Part shown: one piece after another, positions 45,317-56,361 of the stretch
Layout of the letters: each line of letters begins with the position of its first letter
How positions within the stretch are numbered: the first letter of the stretch is position 1
Assembly (NCBI GenBank): GCA_902651635.1
Contig: CACRSC010000015.1
Span: forward strand, 507,779-571,778
Direction: 5' to 3'
Length of the DNA stretch: 64,000 nt
From: Mastigamoeba balamuthi
Lineage: Eukaryota; Evosea; Mastigamoebida; Mastigamoebidae
Notes under the pieces: generated by a model
Seen by the model: only the letters and a program-made list of their open reading frames with translations
The model's database searches: none
Told to the model about the DNA's origin: nothing
Program-made: the position numbers and the translations under genes

Positions 45317-46194
45317 TCAATTCAAACGCTTGACTGAGGATGACAATGAGCTGAACTGCAAGGCGGATCGGATCACATACTCAGGCATGCAGTGCCTGCT
45401 GACAATGATGCCGTAGTATCCGGGAATCTGCACATCGACAGGGATCGCAATCCCACCATATCTGCGCAACCACATGAGGAAGTTGATAATTGAGGTCAGC
45501 AGCATACATGACGTTGCACATCCTGGAGACCATGGCGTCTACTCCCACGATGCTCTCCTCAAAGTCGGCAGCTCGTACACAAACAGGGACAACAGGACCG
45601 CCGAACATCCAATCCAGCAGACCCCCCTGAGTGAGGAACTTCTTTCCGTTGACGTGGATGCGCCACGTGGCGTTGCTGCGGAAGAACGAGGTCACAAAGT
45701 CGACGGCGGCCGTGGACGCCAGCTTCCACTCGATGACGATCTCCACGAACTGGCTGCGGGACGCAGTCATCTCCACGACCATGGTCTTGCGGCAGGCCGC
45801 GCACACCCACGGGACTTCCATGTCGCGGCACTGCGTCCGAGAATCCCACGGCATGGGGTGGAACTCGTCGTGGAGCGGAGGGGGCGGCCCCATCACACCT
45901 GCACGACACAATTGAATACAACTCGGGATTACTATCGAGAAGCTTCTTCATACGGGGGAAAAACAGCAAAATTGCGCCGACAACGAGGATGACGAAGCAG
46001 AACACGGAGAAGGAGACGGGGAGGACAGAGAACACGAGGAAGAGCCAGAACAACAACCACACGGGGACGCGGTCGACGTCGCGGTGCCCCTCGAGCACGA
46101 TGCGGCAGAGGAAGCCCGCGATGAACGGGCAGACGAAAACCGCGAAGAGGACGCGGAGAACGGAGACCACGACGACCATGGAGATGGGGGGCAT
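45317..46194 (-). CDS. Multi-pass membrane protein of unknown function
   Basis: Three exons (45933-46194, 45508-45898, 45317-45461; introns 34 and 46 nt) give 265 residues. Three hydrophobic segments occupy the first 85 residues (VVVVSVLRVLFAVFVCPFIA; VPVWLLFWLFLVFSVLPV; VFCFVILVVGAILLFF). The rest is soluble and starts with a Pro-rich turn, a CAAC motif and a beta-rich domain (FVEIVIEWKLASTAAVDFV; ATWRIHVNGKKFL). The 34-nt first intron is the shortest I find here, and it restores a frame that otherwise stops. No family recognised. It converges on the LEA_2-type gene, 218 nt away. Confidence 0.55.
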
Positions 46195-46334
46195 TCTCGC
46201 GGATCGAGGAGAACGAGGGAAGGCGAAGAGGGTGAAAAAAAGGGAAGAAGAGTTTGCGGGGGTGGAGGGGAAGGCTATGCGAGATTGGCGAGCGTTAGAA
46301 GCGGGTGGGGGACGACTGTATGAAAACAATCCGG

Positions 46335-46403
46335 GGAAATATCAATTGCTGATTTTGGCCGGAACCGGGGGTGGAATCTGCTGATGAGATTTTCGGGGCG
46401 ATA
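46335..46403. promoter_or_regulatory. Divergent promoter elements
   Basis: GGGGAAATATCAATTG at 46333-46348 and GATGAGATTTTCGGGGCGATAC near 46382-46403, between the multi-pass membrane gene and the receptor-like gene. Confidence 0.4.
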
Positions 46404-46474
46404 CTGTTTTTGAAGACAGCCCCGCAAGGGCAGCAGCAGGCAGGCCGGAGCTGGGGACGCGCCGACCACAAAAA

Positions 46475-49027
46475 ATGCCGGGATTGCTCTGCGGCGTGTG
46501 GGTTCTCTCGCTTATGGCCGTGGCGGTGGTTCCCGCAGCTCCACCGAGCGGCGCGGACAACCCGCTCGAGGGGTGCGCATCGGCGCCGGAGGGCAGTTGT
46601 GACGAGGCGGCGGACAGCCCCCCGTACCGCCACGTCCACCAGTCGTGGCACAACGTCGACACGCACTTCTGCCCACCCGAAGGTCCCCCACCCCGGTCAA
46701 AGGGCCGAATAAAGACTGACCGGGCGCTGGTGGGTACCCGCGCTCCGCAGTGGTGACCTACACGCAGGGCTTCTTCCTCCAGATCCACAAGCCGAGGGAG
46801 GTCCCCTGGCAGTACACGAGCATGTGCGTCGGGGTGGTCGTGCGCGACACCTCGTCGGTCGTCAGGGTGTCAGGGCGCGTGGTCGTGTACAGCGTCGAGA
46901 GCAGCGCGGACAGACGGCAGCTGCTGCCGTGGGACCTGCTGCTGTCGGCGCCCTTCACGATCGACGCGCACCCACGCCCCATCGTCTCCAACACGACCGA
47001 CTGGCACCTGATCGACCTCTCCGACAAGAATTTTGGTGGGCCCGTCGTTTGTGCTGTCCCCCTGCCAGTACGCTGACGGTCTCTGCGGCGACAGTTGTTT
47101 GGACCCGGGCAGTGTTCGTGGGCGTCTATCTTTTCTCGTGCAACCATGTGGCGCTCAGTATGTCCGAGGGCCAGGACGTGCGCGGTGTCCTGGCCTACAT
47201 TGCACGGCCTGGCGATGTGTGGCAGTCGGCGTCTGATACGTCGTTCTTCAGGAACAAAACTGTTTTCGCCATCAGAACTGGCGGGCACCACTTCGACCGA
47301 GGAAACACGGTGCCGCCGACGTGGGTGTGCAACGCCAGCCGCTTTGGCGACGGGAAGTACTGCGACTGTATGTGCGGGGCGTGGGATCTGGACTGCATCA
47401 ACTACACCAAGGCCTACAACTGCCCGACGGAAACCAGTGCCTGCGACCAGAGTGGCCGCTGCGTTGGTAGGACCAAACGCCTGTTGCGACCTCATATACC
47501 AGTGTTCCAGATGTGGGGTGGCGGGGCAATTGCACGCTGTCGAGCTATGGGGCGTATGACGGGTGCCAGTGCGAGTGCGGCGTGACAGACCCTGATTGCT
47601 TCGAACCGTACGCTGTTGTGACAAATTGTGAGGGCTTCCTGGAGCCTACCTGTAGCACGATGGGCAAAGCGACGTCGGTGTGTACAGGTGATTATCAGGC
47701 ACTGCCGCATCCCTCCTAACGCATTCCAGAGCAATGGAGGTGCGATGCGAACGACTTCGCCGACACCAAGATCTGCAACTGCAATTGCGGAGTGCCAGAC
47801 CCGGACTGCGAAAACACAAAATTAAATACGACGTGCCCGGAGAACAGATTGTGCTACAAGGGGTGGTGCGGAGGTTACTGCGATGCTTCGGGTGTCTTCC
47901 TGGACTAAGAGACCATGCAGCACCCAGAGGATGGACCTGTGCGTTGGGGAGTTACAATAGCGGAGATGGATGCCAGTGCGATTGCGGTATTTATGATCCA
48001 GGCATGTAACAGGCCGTCTCACGATGCTGACTGCTGACCACATCTCTGTAGACTGTGAGGACCCGAGCTCTCAGATTCTCAACTGCCGTGAGAATATGGT
48101 CTGCAATTATCAGTCCCAGTGCATTGCACCATTGTGCGGCAACAACTACACCGAGGCAAAAGAGGTACTCGAAGTTCTCTTGCTTACATGCTTCCTAACG
48201 CGCTGCCAGCAATGCGACGGAGGACCGGGGTGTACCCCGAACGAGTGCAAATGCCCAAAAAATTGGTTGCCGAAGAGGGAGCTCACAAGGCATTACTGTA
48301 TCCCACGTGAGTGCTACACGCCAATTTGTTGTTTTAACAGTTGTCTTAACAGCGTGCGACGGTAACCTCGACTACGGAGAGGAATGCGACGGTGGTGAAT
48401 TCTGTTATCAATGCAAGTGCTCCTCAGGCCATCCCCCTTACAACCCTCCGAAGAGTTTTTGTATTGGTTGTGGAAACGGAGTAAGAGATGGAAATGAAAG
48501 GTATGCCACTTCCGGGTCTCGTCACAGTCTGACATGCAAACTATAGCTGTGACACACCGAATGGTGAAGGGGGATGCAGCCCGGATTGCACGTGTATGAG
48601 TGGCTATGTTCCAGACACAGCTCCCGCACCTAAATGTGTCAGCCTGTCTCACCAGAAGCAGACCGATGCCAACAAAATCATCGGGCTGACTATCGGCATC
48701 AGCTGTGGTGCCGCCGTTTTGATAGGCATTGCAAGTGTGTGCGTCGCCGTGTATTTCTGGAAGCACAGGAGAGCGCCTCCTCGACTGATTAACCTGCCCA
48801 TCGAGCTGTCCGAGTCCACAGTCAACTTCGTTCAGGAGCCGCAGACAGGTCACGTTCCCACAAATACGCGAGCCACCAATCCCTTGAGCATCCCTATCGC
48901 CGAGATCATGTTTCCAGGATCTCCATTAACCCCTGTCGATGCCGTGCCCTCCTTCGTTTCCCCTCCACCCACGGTGGACTCTAAAGAGCTACCCAACCTT
49001 CCCATGGACTCCAACAGTATGATGTAA
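46475..49027 (+). CDS. Type I membrane protein with CG-x-DPDC repeats
   Basis: Ten exons (46475-46682, 46751-47035, 47095-47466, 47511-47687, 47730-47891, 47930-48001, 48052-48164, 48210-48306, 48353-48500, 48547-49027; introns 38-68 nt) give 704 residues. Signal peptide at about 1-21, a beta-rich extracellular domain (about 70-240), then four Cys-rich repeats with the pattern W.C, a gap, GC.C.CG, two residues, DPDC or DLDC (CDCMCGAWDLDC; CQCECGVTDPDC; CNCNCGVPDPDC; CQCDCGIYDPDC). Next come two more Cys modules (CDGNLDYGEECDGG and CDTPNGEGGCSPDC), a membrane helix (about 590-615) and a 90-residue cytosolic tail. Repeats and introns coincide. The intron at 48002-48051 appears to be GC-AG: the GC donor is the only one that keeps DPDC. 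Inferred surface receptor or adhesin. Confidence 0.75.
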
Positions 49028-49113
49028 CGTTGTACTCTCGATGTTGACTGCTGCTTGCACTTTGGCAAGGGCACTGATTCTGGTGCGCTGGCGAGAACAC
49101 AACCCGGCCGTCG

Positions 49114-51690
49114 TCACTGGTACAATACCTCCCACGGGCACCCGGGGAAAGGGACGATGCCCGCGCTCGGGCCGAGCAGGCCTACGGCCAGCGAAGGATG
49201 CTTGGAGCCGCGGATGACGACGGTTCCGTTGTTGTCCTCGAACACCCACTCGGTAGCGGTGGCGCTGAGCACGAGAGTCGCCTGGCCAGACGCCGCGTCG
49301 ATTGCCAGGGACGTCTTCTGCGCCGCATCGCGGATCTGGAAGGTGAAGTTGGCGGTGCTGCTCACGATGGACCACGCGTATGGCGACGTGGAGAGCGTCA
49401 CCGTGGCGCCCGATGCAGCCAAATAGCTCGCGCCGAACTTGAAGAACGCCGTGCCCGGACGCAGCTCCCTCAACGCGTGCGCTCCCTCGGCCACCCACAG
49501 GCACTCGGGCGTGAAGTTCTGGGTCAGGAAGACCTTGCCGAGGTCGTTCATGGCGAGGTACTGGTGCCGCTGGCTTGCGCAGGTGATGACAATGTTGCCA
49601 TCACCGTTCTTCTCGATGGTCCACCTAGAGGAAGCGCTGTGAGAACAGGCGGAAGAGCAGGCGAGGTATCTCACTTGGTGGTCCTGGCCGGCAGCGAGCA
49701 GACACTGCCGTCTGGGTGGAGCTCCAGCCTGCGGTTCTGGGGAACAGAAGACAAGTACACGGACCCGTCCTGCTGGAACTCAACCTCCCACCTGAGGGGC
49801 CTCGCGTCAGTGCGTGCCCGTACAGCCGAAATGGCCCACTCACTTCTCTCCGGCGAGCATGAGGGGCGAGCTGTGGACCTCTCCGTTGACGACGCACGCG
49901 AGGTACCTGTTCTTGCTCACGTTCCTGAAGTACATCGCGGGTGCACAGGCGACAACGTTCCAGAGCAGGAACGGCGACTCCTGCGGGGTGAAGAGGGCCG
50001 GGGAGGCCTCGCCGGAAGGGGCCGTCATGACGCCGAGCTGGCGCCCCGTCTGCGAGTGGATGATGCGCGACGGCATGCCGTCGATGCGCCAGTTGGCCGC
50101 CTCGGTGTCGTGGGCCGAGACGAACAGCCCGTCCTTGCTCGCGCACATGAACACGCCCTGCGCGTAGGAGAGCAGCTTGACCTGGTCGGGCGCCATGCCC
50201 TCCTCGCCGACGACGATCGCCCACTTCTCGCACAGGTTGCCCTTGGGCGTCAGCAGCAGCTTGCCGCGCGAGTTGCACGAGAGGAACTGGTTCGCCTGCG
50301 CCGAGCCGATGAACGCCGTCACGATGCTCGGCGCCACCGCCGTCGCGTCGTTGAGCGTCCACACCTCGCGGGCAGCAGGCGGCGCCTGCGGCGGCGCGCC
50401 TTCCGCCGGGGCGAACTGCGGCGGGGGGCTCTTGGGCGGCTCCTGCGGCAGGCCCGTCGGGGGCGGCATGCTCGGCAGCCCCGGCATCGGCGCGCCCGGC
50501 GGCGGCGGCCTGCGCTGCTTGCCCGGGGCCGGCACGCCCGGGGGGGCGCTCGGCAGTCCTGGCGGCGGGGCTGCCGGCAGCCCCGGCATCGCCGGCGGGG
50601 GGCCGGGCGGGAGCCTGCCGGGCGGCGGGCTGTGCACAGGGCCGCTCGCTGGGGGCGCTGCGGGCGGCGGGCACGACGGCGGCGCCAGCGGCACAGAGGC
50701 GCGCTGCGGAGGAGGGCCGGGAGGCAGGCCGGAGGGGACGTAGGCCGGAGGGGGTCCGGGAGGCAGGCCCGCGGGGAGGCCCGGAGGGGCTCCGGGAGGA
50801 TGGATGCGGCCACTGCTATTCCTGGCGGGCGCTGGGCACCCCGGGGGGCAGAACGGCGGCGGCGGGCCCTGTGGAGGGCGGCCCTCGCCGAGTATCGCAG
50901 TCGCCTCGGGGTTCCCCGGCGACAGCTGCAGCGCCTTCCTCGCCTGCTCCTGCGCCCCGGCCACATTCCTGCGGCACGCCGGCGGCGGGGTTTGCGAATC
51001 GAATTCAGCATAGACGAAGGGCACTCCAAAAATACGGCGGTTACGAAAACGAAATGGCCCCAAGCGAATTCCGGTGACCCCGGTGACTCGTGCCACGCAC
51101 GGGGGGAGGCGTGCGGGAGGGAGGTAGAGGCAGAGGGGAGAGGGGAGAGGGGCGGGTGGAGAGAGGGGGAGCGGTGCCCGGAGCGCGCACCCCTGGGCGG
51201 CCAGGGCCTTTGCGAGGAGGACGAGGCCCTTGGCCGACTGCTTGACTGCCAGGGCCCTCTCGGCCTCGGCCTGGGCCTGCGCGGACCTGCCGGTGGCGAG
51301 CGCCACGGCGGCCCTGACGAGCATCGCGCGGTCCGAGGTGGGCGCGGCGGCGACGGCGCGGGCGGCGGCCTCGTCGGCGCGCGCGTGGTGGCCGAGGTCG
51401 AAGAGCGACTGCGCGAGGACCTCGAGGGCGAGCAGGCAGGACGGGTCGTACGCGTTGAGGGCCTCGGTGGCGTTGCGCTCGGCCTTGGTCGGGTCGCACG
51501 CGCGCAGGCGGGCGTCGCCGCGGATGGCGTAGGCGAGCGCCTTGTTGGCGTCGAGCGTCAGCGAGCGCAGGGCCTCGTGGACCTGAGCGCAGGCGTCGTC
51601 GTAGCGGCCCTGCTCGACGAGGGCCTCGGCCTGGACGAGGCGGGAGACGTCGCCCGTTTCCCCTTCGGTTACCGGGGGGTACGCTGCCAT
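49114..51690 (-). CDS. TPR, proline-rich and fascin-like beta-trefoil protein
   Basis: Four exons (51191-51690, 49844-50968, 49675-49791, 49114-49624; introns 222, 52 and 50 nt) give 750 residues. TPR-like helical repeats (about 10-190), a long Pro/Gly-rich linker (about 195-350) with many PPGLP and PPPG motifs, and a C-terminal half made of repeated beta-trefoil units of the fascin/actin-crosslinking kind (NQFLSCNSRGKLLLTPKG; NRYLACVVNGEVHSS; HQYLAMNDLGKVFLTQN), each preceded by W(R/T/E)(I/V). The two small introns both split the same AA/G codon before W, marking trefoil borders. The 222-nt intron is open in frame and could be retained. Known for the fold: F-actin bundling. The Pro-rich part could bind profilin or SH3 domains. 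Confidence 0.75.
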
Positions 51691-51960
51691 GGGGAGCCTG
51701 TTTGCGTGTGCTTTCGGGGGATGTGGTGCTGGTGAGGTGTTTTCGGGCGCTTCTGCTGGTTGCTTTGGCGAAAAAGTATTTTCCTCCCGCTCGGAGATTA
51801 ATTCGGCTCCGATCAATCCACCAACGAGAAGAATCTGGCGGAAGAAATCATTCAGCCCGCTGTCTTCCCATTGTTTTTTCTCTGCACACCACTCACCCAC
51901 TCAACCGACGGGCGCAAAGCAAAAGCGCTGCCGAAGGGGTGCCAGCGAGTGGGTCCCGCG

Positions 51961-54900
51961 ATGATGTCGCAAGCTCTGGCGCCCGGTGCCGACGACGACG
52001 AGGAGCTGTCCGTCCGCATCGCCTCGATGCACGCCGTGGAGAACGGGGGCAGCCCCTACACTGTTGCGCCCTCCTCTCTCTCTGCCCCCCCTCCCAGACC
52101 CCCCCCCACACACAAAGCACCTCCCCCCAAGAATGATGCACCAGCGCACTTGAGGGCCCCACCCGGACTTGGGGCGAGCAGTCGACTGATGGCTGTCTCG
52201 CGGCTGTGGTCCGCCGCCTGCGCAGGTGTACGCCCTGCAGGTCGCCAGAGGCAGAGCCGTGTGGGTCGTCTACAGGCGCTTCCGCCACATCCGCTCGTTC
52301 GGCGAGAAGGCGCGCACTCCTCCCTCCCTCCCTCTCTCCCTCTCACCCCGTCCCCGCGGTGTTCCACAACGGCCGGATGTTTCCACCGCAGCCTCAATTT
52401 GGCTGCTCCTGCCCCCCAAGAGCCCCCCAGTCCCGATTCGGGACATGAGTCCCAGCCATCGCCAACCCCCCTATATTGTCCTCGCTTTCCGCTCATTTTT
52501 GTGCTCCGTTATTTGCTCCGCGCGCAGATTGCGCCGCTGGCCACGCCGACGGAGGCCGAGCTGCTGCCGGGGCGCAGGCCCGTGGGCAACATGGAGCCCG
52601 GGTTCGTCCGGCAGCGCATGCAGCGCCTGCAGGCGTACCTGTCCGCTGTCGTGCTCAACCCCGAGATTGTCCACTCGTCGCTGCTCGCCACCTTCCTCGA
52701 CCCCAACATCAGCGTGCGCTTGTCCCCATCGCCCTCACCCCAATGCCCCCTTTTCGGGGGTCTCTCCCTCGATTTCCGCTTGCCTTTTCGGGCGCGCAAA
52801 TTTGTCCGCTGACGCCAGCTCGGGCAAGTAGCCTGCCTTGGTTACCATCAAAGACGTGCTGAAGGAGGGGTTCCTCGACTCGCAAGAGAGCGTCGGCAGC
52901 CAGAAGGCCAAGGTGTCGCTGCCCGGCGTCAAGACGTGGCGCCACAGGTGGTAAGAAGCGTTACCAGCGATTTGCCGCTCGCCCTCTCTCCCCGCGATAC
53001 CTAAACCCTGGCGGCCAGGTGCGTGCTGAGCGCCAGGACCCTGTGCCTGTACGTGTTCAAGTCGCGAGAGCCGTACGCAACGCCCAAGAGCTCTCTGGAG
53101 CTGTCGTACTGCAGCGTGGAGCCGTTCAGGAGCAAGGGCGCGTTCTGCCTCAAGATCCAGCGGTGGTACGAGGAGCACTCGCTGACCCTGCGGGCAGCCA
53201 ACTCGCGCGAGCTGTTCGACTGGATCTCGGCCCTGCAGCTCGCCGTCACGGAGCGGTCCAAGGACCGCGGCAACAGCGTGGGGTCCTCTGCCTACGACGT
53301 CGTGGCACGCGACCTCGTCATGAAGCTCAAGCTCCAGCAGAGCCCCCAGTCCAACTACGTCTCGGCGCCCGCCCCTGCTGCCGCGCCCGCAGCAGCCAAT
53401 CCCGCCCAGTCGATACCGCAGGAGGCAGCTGCGCCTGAGCAGCAGTCGCAGTCGCAGTCGCAGCAGCAGCAGCAGCAGCAGCAGGACGACGGCGACGACG
53501 AGGAGTACCCGACGAACGGGGCGACTGTGGCTCCTGAGATGGAGCAGCCGCTGGGAAGGTACGTCGCGCTGTACGACTACGCGGCCCGCGACGACACGGA
53601 GCTCACGTTCACGCGCGGAGACATCGTCGAGGTCGTGTACAAGGAGGACAGCGGCTGGTGGTGGGGAGTTCTCAAGGGCCGGCGCGGGTGGCTGCCCTCG
53701 AACTTCTTCGAGGAGGCGCCGCCCGAAGAAGCCGTGCCGCGCGACGCCGGCACGCCCGCGTCTCTGCGCGGCCCGCAGGCCAAGTCGGCGACGAGTGCCA
53801 AGAGCTTCGACCCGAGCCCGCTCGAGATGAGCGCCGGGCCGCAGTGCATGTTCGACGTAGACGTCGACGACGACATCGTGCCGGCGCCAGCGACGTCCAA
53901 GTGCCCGCCAGCAACGCCCGAGCAGCCGCCCCCGGGGTACTTCGAGGACGTGTCGCTCTCTGTACGCACCGCAGACCGCCCCACGCGCTGGGCTCAACAG
54001 CAGCGCGCAGTCGGACGATATCGATGCGCTGGGGATGCCCAGGGCGATGGCCGAGTCGCTCAAGTCGGTGCGGGCGTCGCTGATGGTGCGGCCCCCGAGC
54101 GTGGTGTCCATCACGCTGGCGTCGCTGCTCGGGCCCGACCACCCTGAGACCAAGGGCTGCATCAGCGAGAGGACCTGCGTGGCCGACGTCAAGCAGCAGC
54201 TGGCGCGAGTCAACCAGATACCCGCGAACCAGCTGGACCGCTACGGCATGTTCCTCAACGAGTTCTGGCTGGAGGAGGACCCGGCGCTGCGCTCCTTCCA
54301 TCTCAAGCCCACAGTAAAGCGACACGCGACCAGTTTTTCGCACTCGATTGACGAAACTCGGACTGCACAGGACACGCTGTCCATGATGAGAATGAAGAAG
54401 TTCGTGTCGCAGACAATGCAGGTCACTGCCGCTCCGACGAACCTCAAGGCGCGTCGCTCCCGCCCCGGCCTCTTCGGAGGATTGACAAGCCGCGCACTCT
54501 GAAGGTGGTGGCGCGCGCACAGGGGTTGCCGTCCACCGCGCCCAGAGAGCTGCCGGTCAAGCTATGCCCCGGGGAGCGTGTCATCGCCGTGCTCCCGAAT
54601 ATCGTTCATGTCCACGTGTCTGGTATGTCGTCTCTCACTGCTGTGCCTCTCACACGCGGAGGGATCGCAGCTGCGCCGACAGCGACGAGCTCGTGCGTGA
54701 TCGGGAGCTTCGTTGTGTCGAACTACCGACTCTTCTTCTGCCCGACGGAGCTCCCGGAGGGCCTGAGGGCCCGCACGTCCTCCTGCGGCAAGTGCGCCCT
54801 CAAGGGGTTTGAGGTGCCGGTGGCCTCGCTGGAGAGCATGGCCAAGTGCAAGGGCATCAGCGCCGTCTACGGCAACTTCACGTGCGTCGTTCTGCGAGCC

Positions 54901-56265
54901 AAGGACTTCCACGACGTGCGGTTCGCGTACCTGCAGGACAGGGAGGTGTGCCCCGACGACGTCCTCGACAGGCTGCTGTTCCACACGTCGTTCGAGAAGC
55001 TGTTCGCGTTCACGCCCGAGTGGGTCGCGTCGTACGACCAGCGGGCGCTGTCGCAGTTCTGGAACCTCTACAACCCCATCACCGAGTTCCGCCGGATCGG
55101 CGTGCCCTCGGAGCAGTGGCGGCTGTCGAGGCTCAACGAGAGGTTCTCGTACTGCGCGACGTACCCGCAGCTGCTCTGCGTGCCCGCCGCGTTCAGCGAC
55201 AGGGACCTCGAGAAGGTGTTCTTCTTCCGCAGCAAGGGCAGGATCCCCGTCCTCACGTGGCTGCACCCGCACAACGGCGCCGCGCTGCTGCGCTGCGGGC
55301 AGCCGTCTGTGGGCATCGCGAACCAGCGCTGCCCCGAGGACGAGCGCCTGATCGAGGCCGTCGGGCAGGCCAACGGGCACACGTCGACGGTCAGCATTAT
55401 CGACGCGCGGCCGAGGATCAACGCCAAGGCGAACCAGTTCAAGGGCCTCGGCTTCGAGTACGAGAAGTACTACCCCAACTGCATAGTGCGGTTCCTCGGC
55501 ATCGAGAACATACACAAGATGCGCAAGAGCGAGAGCAAGCTGCGCGAGCTGTGCCTCTGTGACCCCGAGGCCGTCGGCCCGAGGCGCATCGAGGCGACCA
55601 AGTGGCTGTACCACATACAGCTCATCCTCTCGGGCGCGGCAGAGATAGCGCAGTCGGTGGAGCTCGGCCACACGACGGTCGTGCACTGCAGCGACGGGTG
55701 GGACCGCACGAGCCAGCTGACGAGCCTCGCGCTGCTGATCCTCGACCCGTACTACAGGACCCTCGAGGGGTTCGCCGTGATGATAGAGAAGGAGTGGGCC
55801 TCATACGGCCACATGTTCGCCAGGCGGAACAAGCACGTGCCCTCGCGCGAGAAGCAGCCGGACCAGAGCCCCGTCTTCCTGCAGTTTGTCGACTGCGTGT
55901 GGCAGCTCATGAGCCACTTGCCCAACGCGTTCGAGTTTAACGAGCGCCTGCTGCTCGACATGGTCACGGAGCTGCACGCCTGCAGGTTCGGAACGTTCCT
56001 CTTCAACAGCGAGTGCGAGAAGCTGTTCCACGACGCGAGGACCAAGACGGTGCCGTTCTGGGCGCTCGTGTGGTCGCACAAGCAGGACTACATCAACGCC
56101 GAGTACTCGAGGCAGATGCGAATGCCGTCGATGCAGAGGATCAGGGGATTCTCCATCACGCTGTGGACAAACTACTTCATGCGCTGGCGCAACTACCACG
56201 AGCCCGACACCGGGAGCACGTTCCTCACTTCGTGGAAGCAGAACCAGACGTGGTTCCTCGTGTAG
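51961..56265 (+). CDS. PX-PH-SH3-myotubularin fusion protein
   Basis: Exons 51961-52062, 52226-52309, 52528-52713, 52832-52950, 53019-53961, 54011-54421, 54523-54622 and 54671-56265 give 1179 residues. Order: PX domain (about 20-124; VYRRFRHIRSFGEK, LQAYLSAVVLNPEIVHSSLL), PH (about 134-240; WRHRWCVLSARTLCLYVF), polyglutamine linker, SH3 (about 343-400; ALYDYAARDDTELTF, GWWWGV, LPSNFF), acidic linker, a ubiquitin/RA-like unit (about 500-580), then PH-GRAM and the myotubularin phosphatase with active-site CSDGWDR (C988). A catalytically live PI3P/PI(3,5)P2 3-phosphatase is expected. The fusion rests on intron 54422-54522, which joins the two halves in phase and is needed because the GRAM domain has no ATG before it. 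The second intron seems to use a GC donor (52310). Two genes remain possible. Confidence 0.75.
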
Positions 56266-56361
56266 ACAGAGCCCCCCCTTTGTTGTGAAACCAACTAGAA
56301 ACCATACGTACACAGCACCCGCTTTAATACATAGCGACACTAACCTTGCCGCCTTGTCGTA

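Noticed and set aside
49198-51735. An 845-codon open frame on the plus strand opposite the TPR/trefoil gene.
   Set aside because: Arg/Gly-rich shadow of GC-rich coding DNA; the minus strand has recognisable domains and consistent splice sites.
54503-56265. Myotubularin as a separate gene.
   Set aside because: No ATG precedes the GRAM domain in frame and a phase-compatible intron links it to the upstream exons; kept as the less likely alternative.
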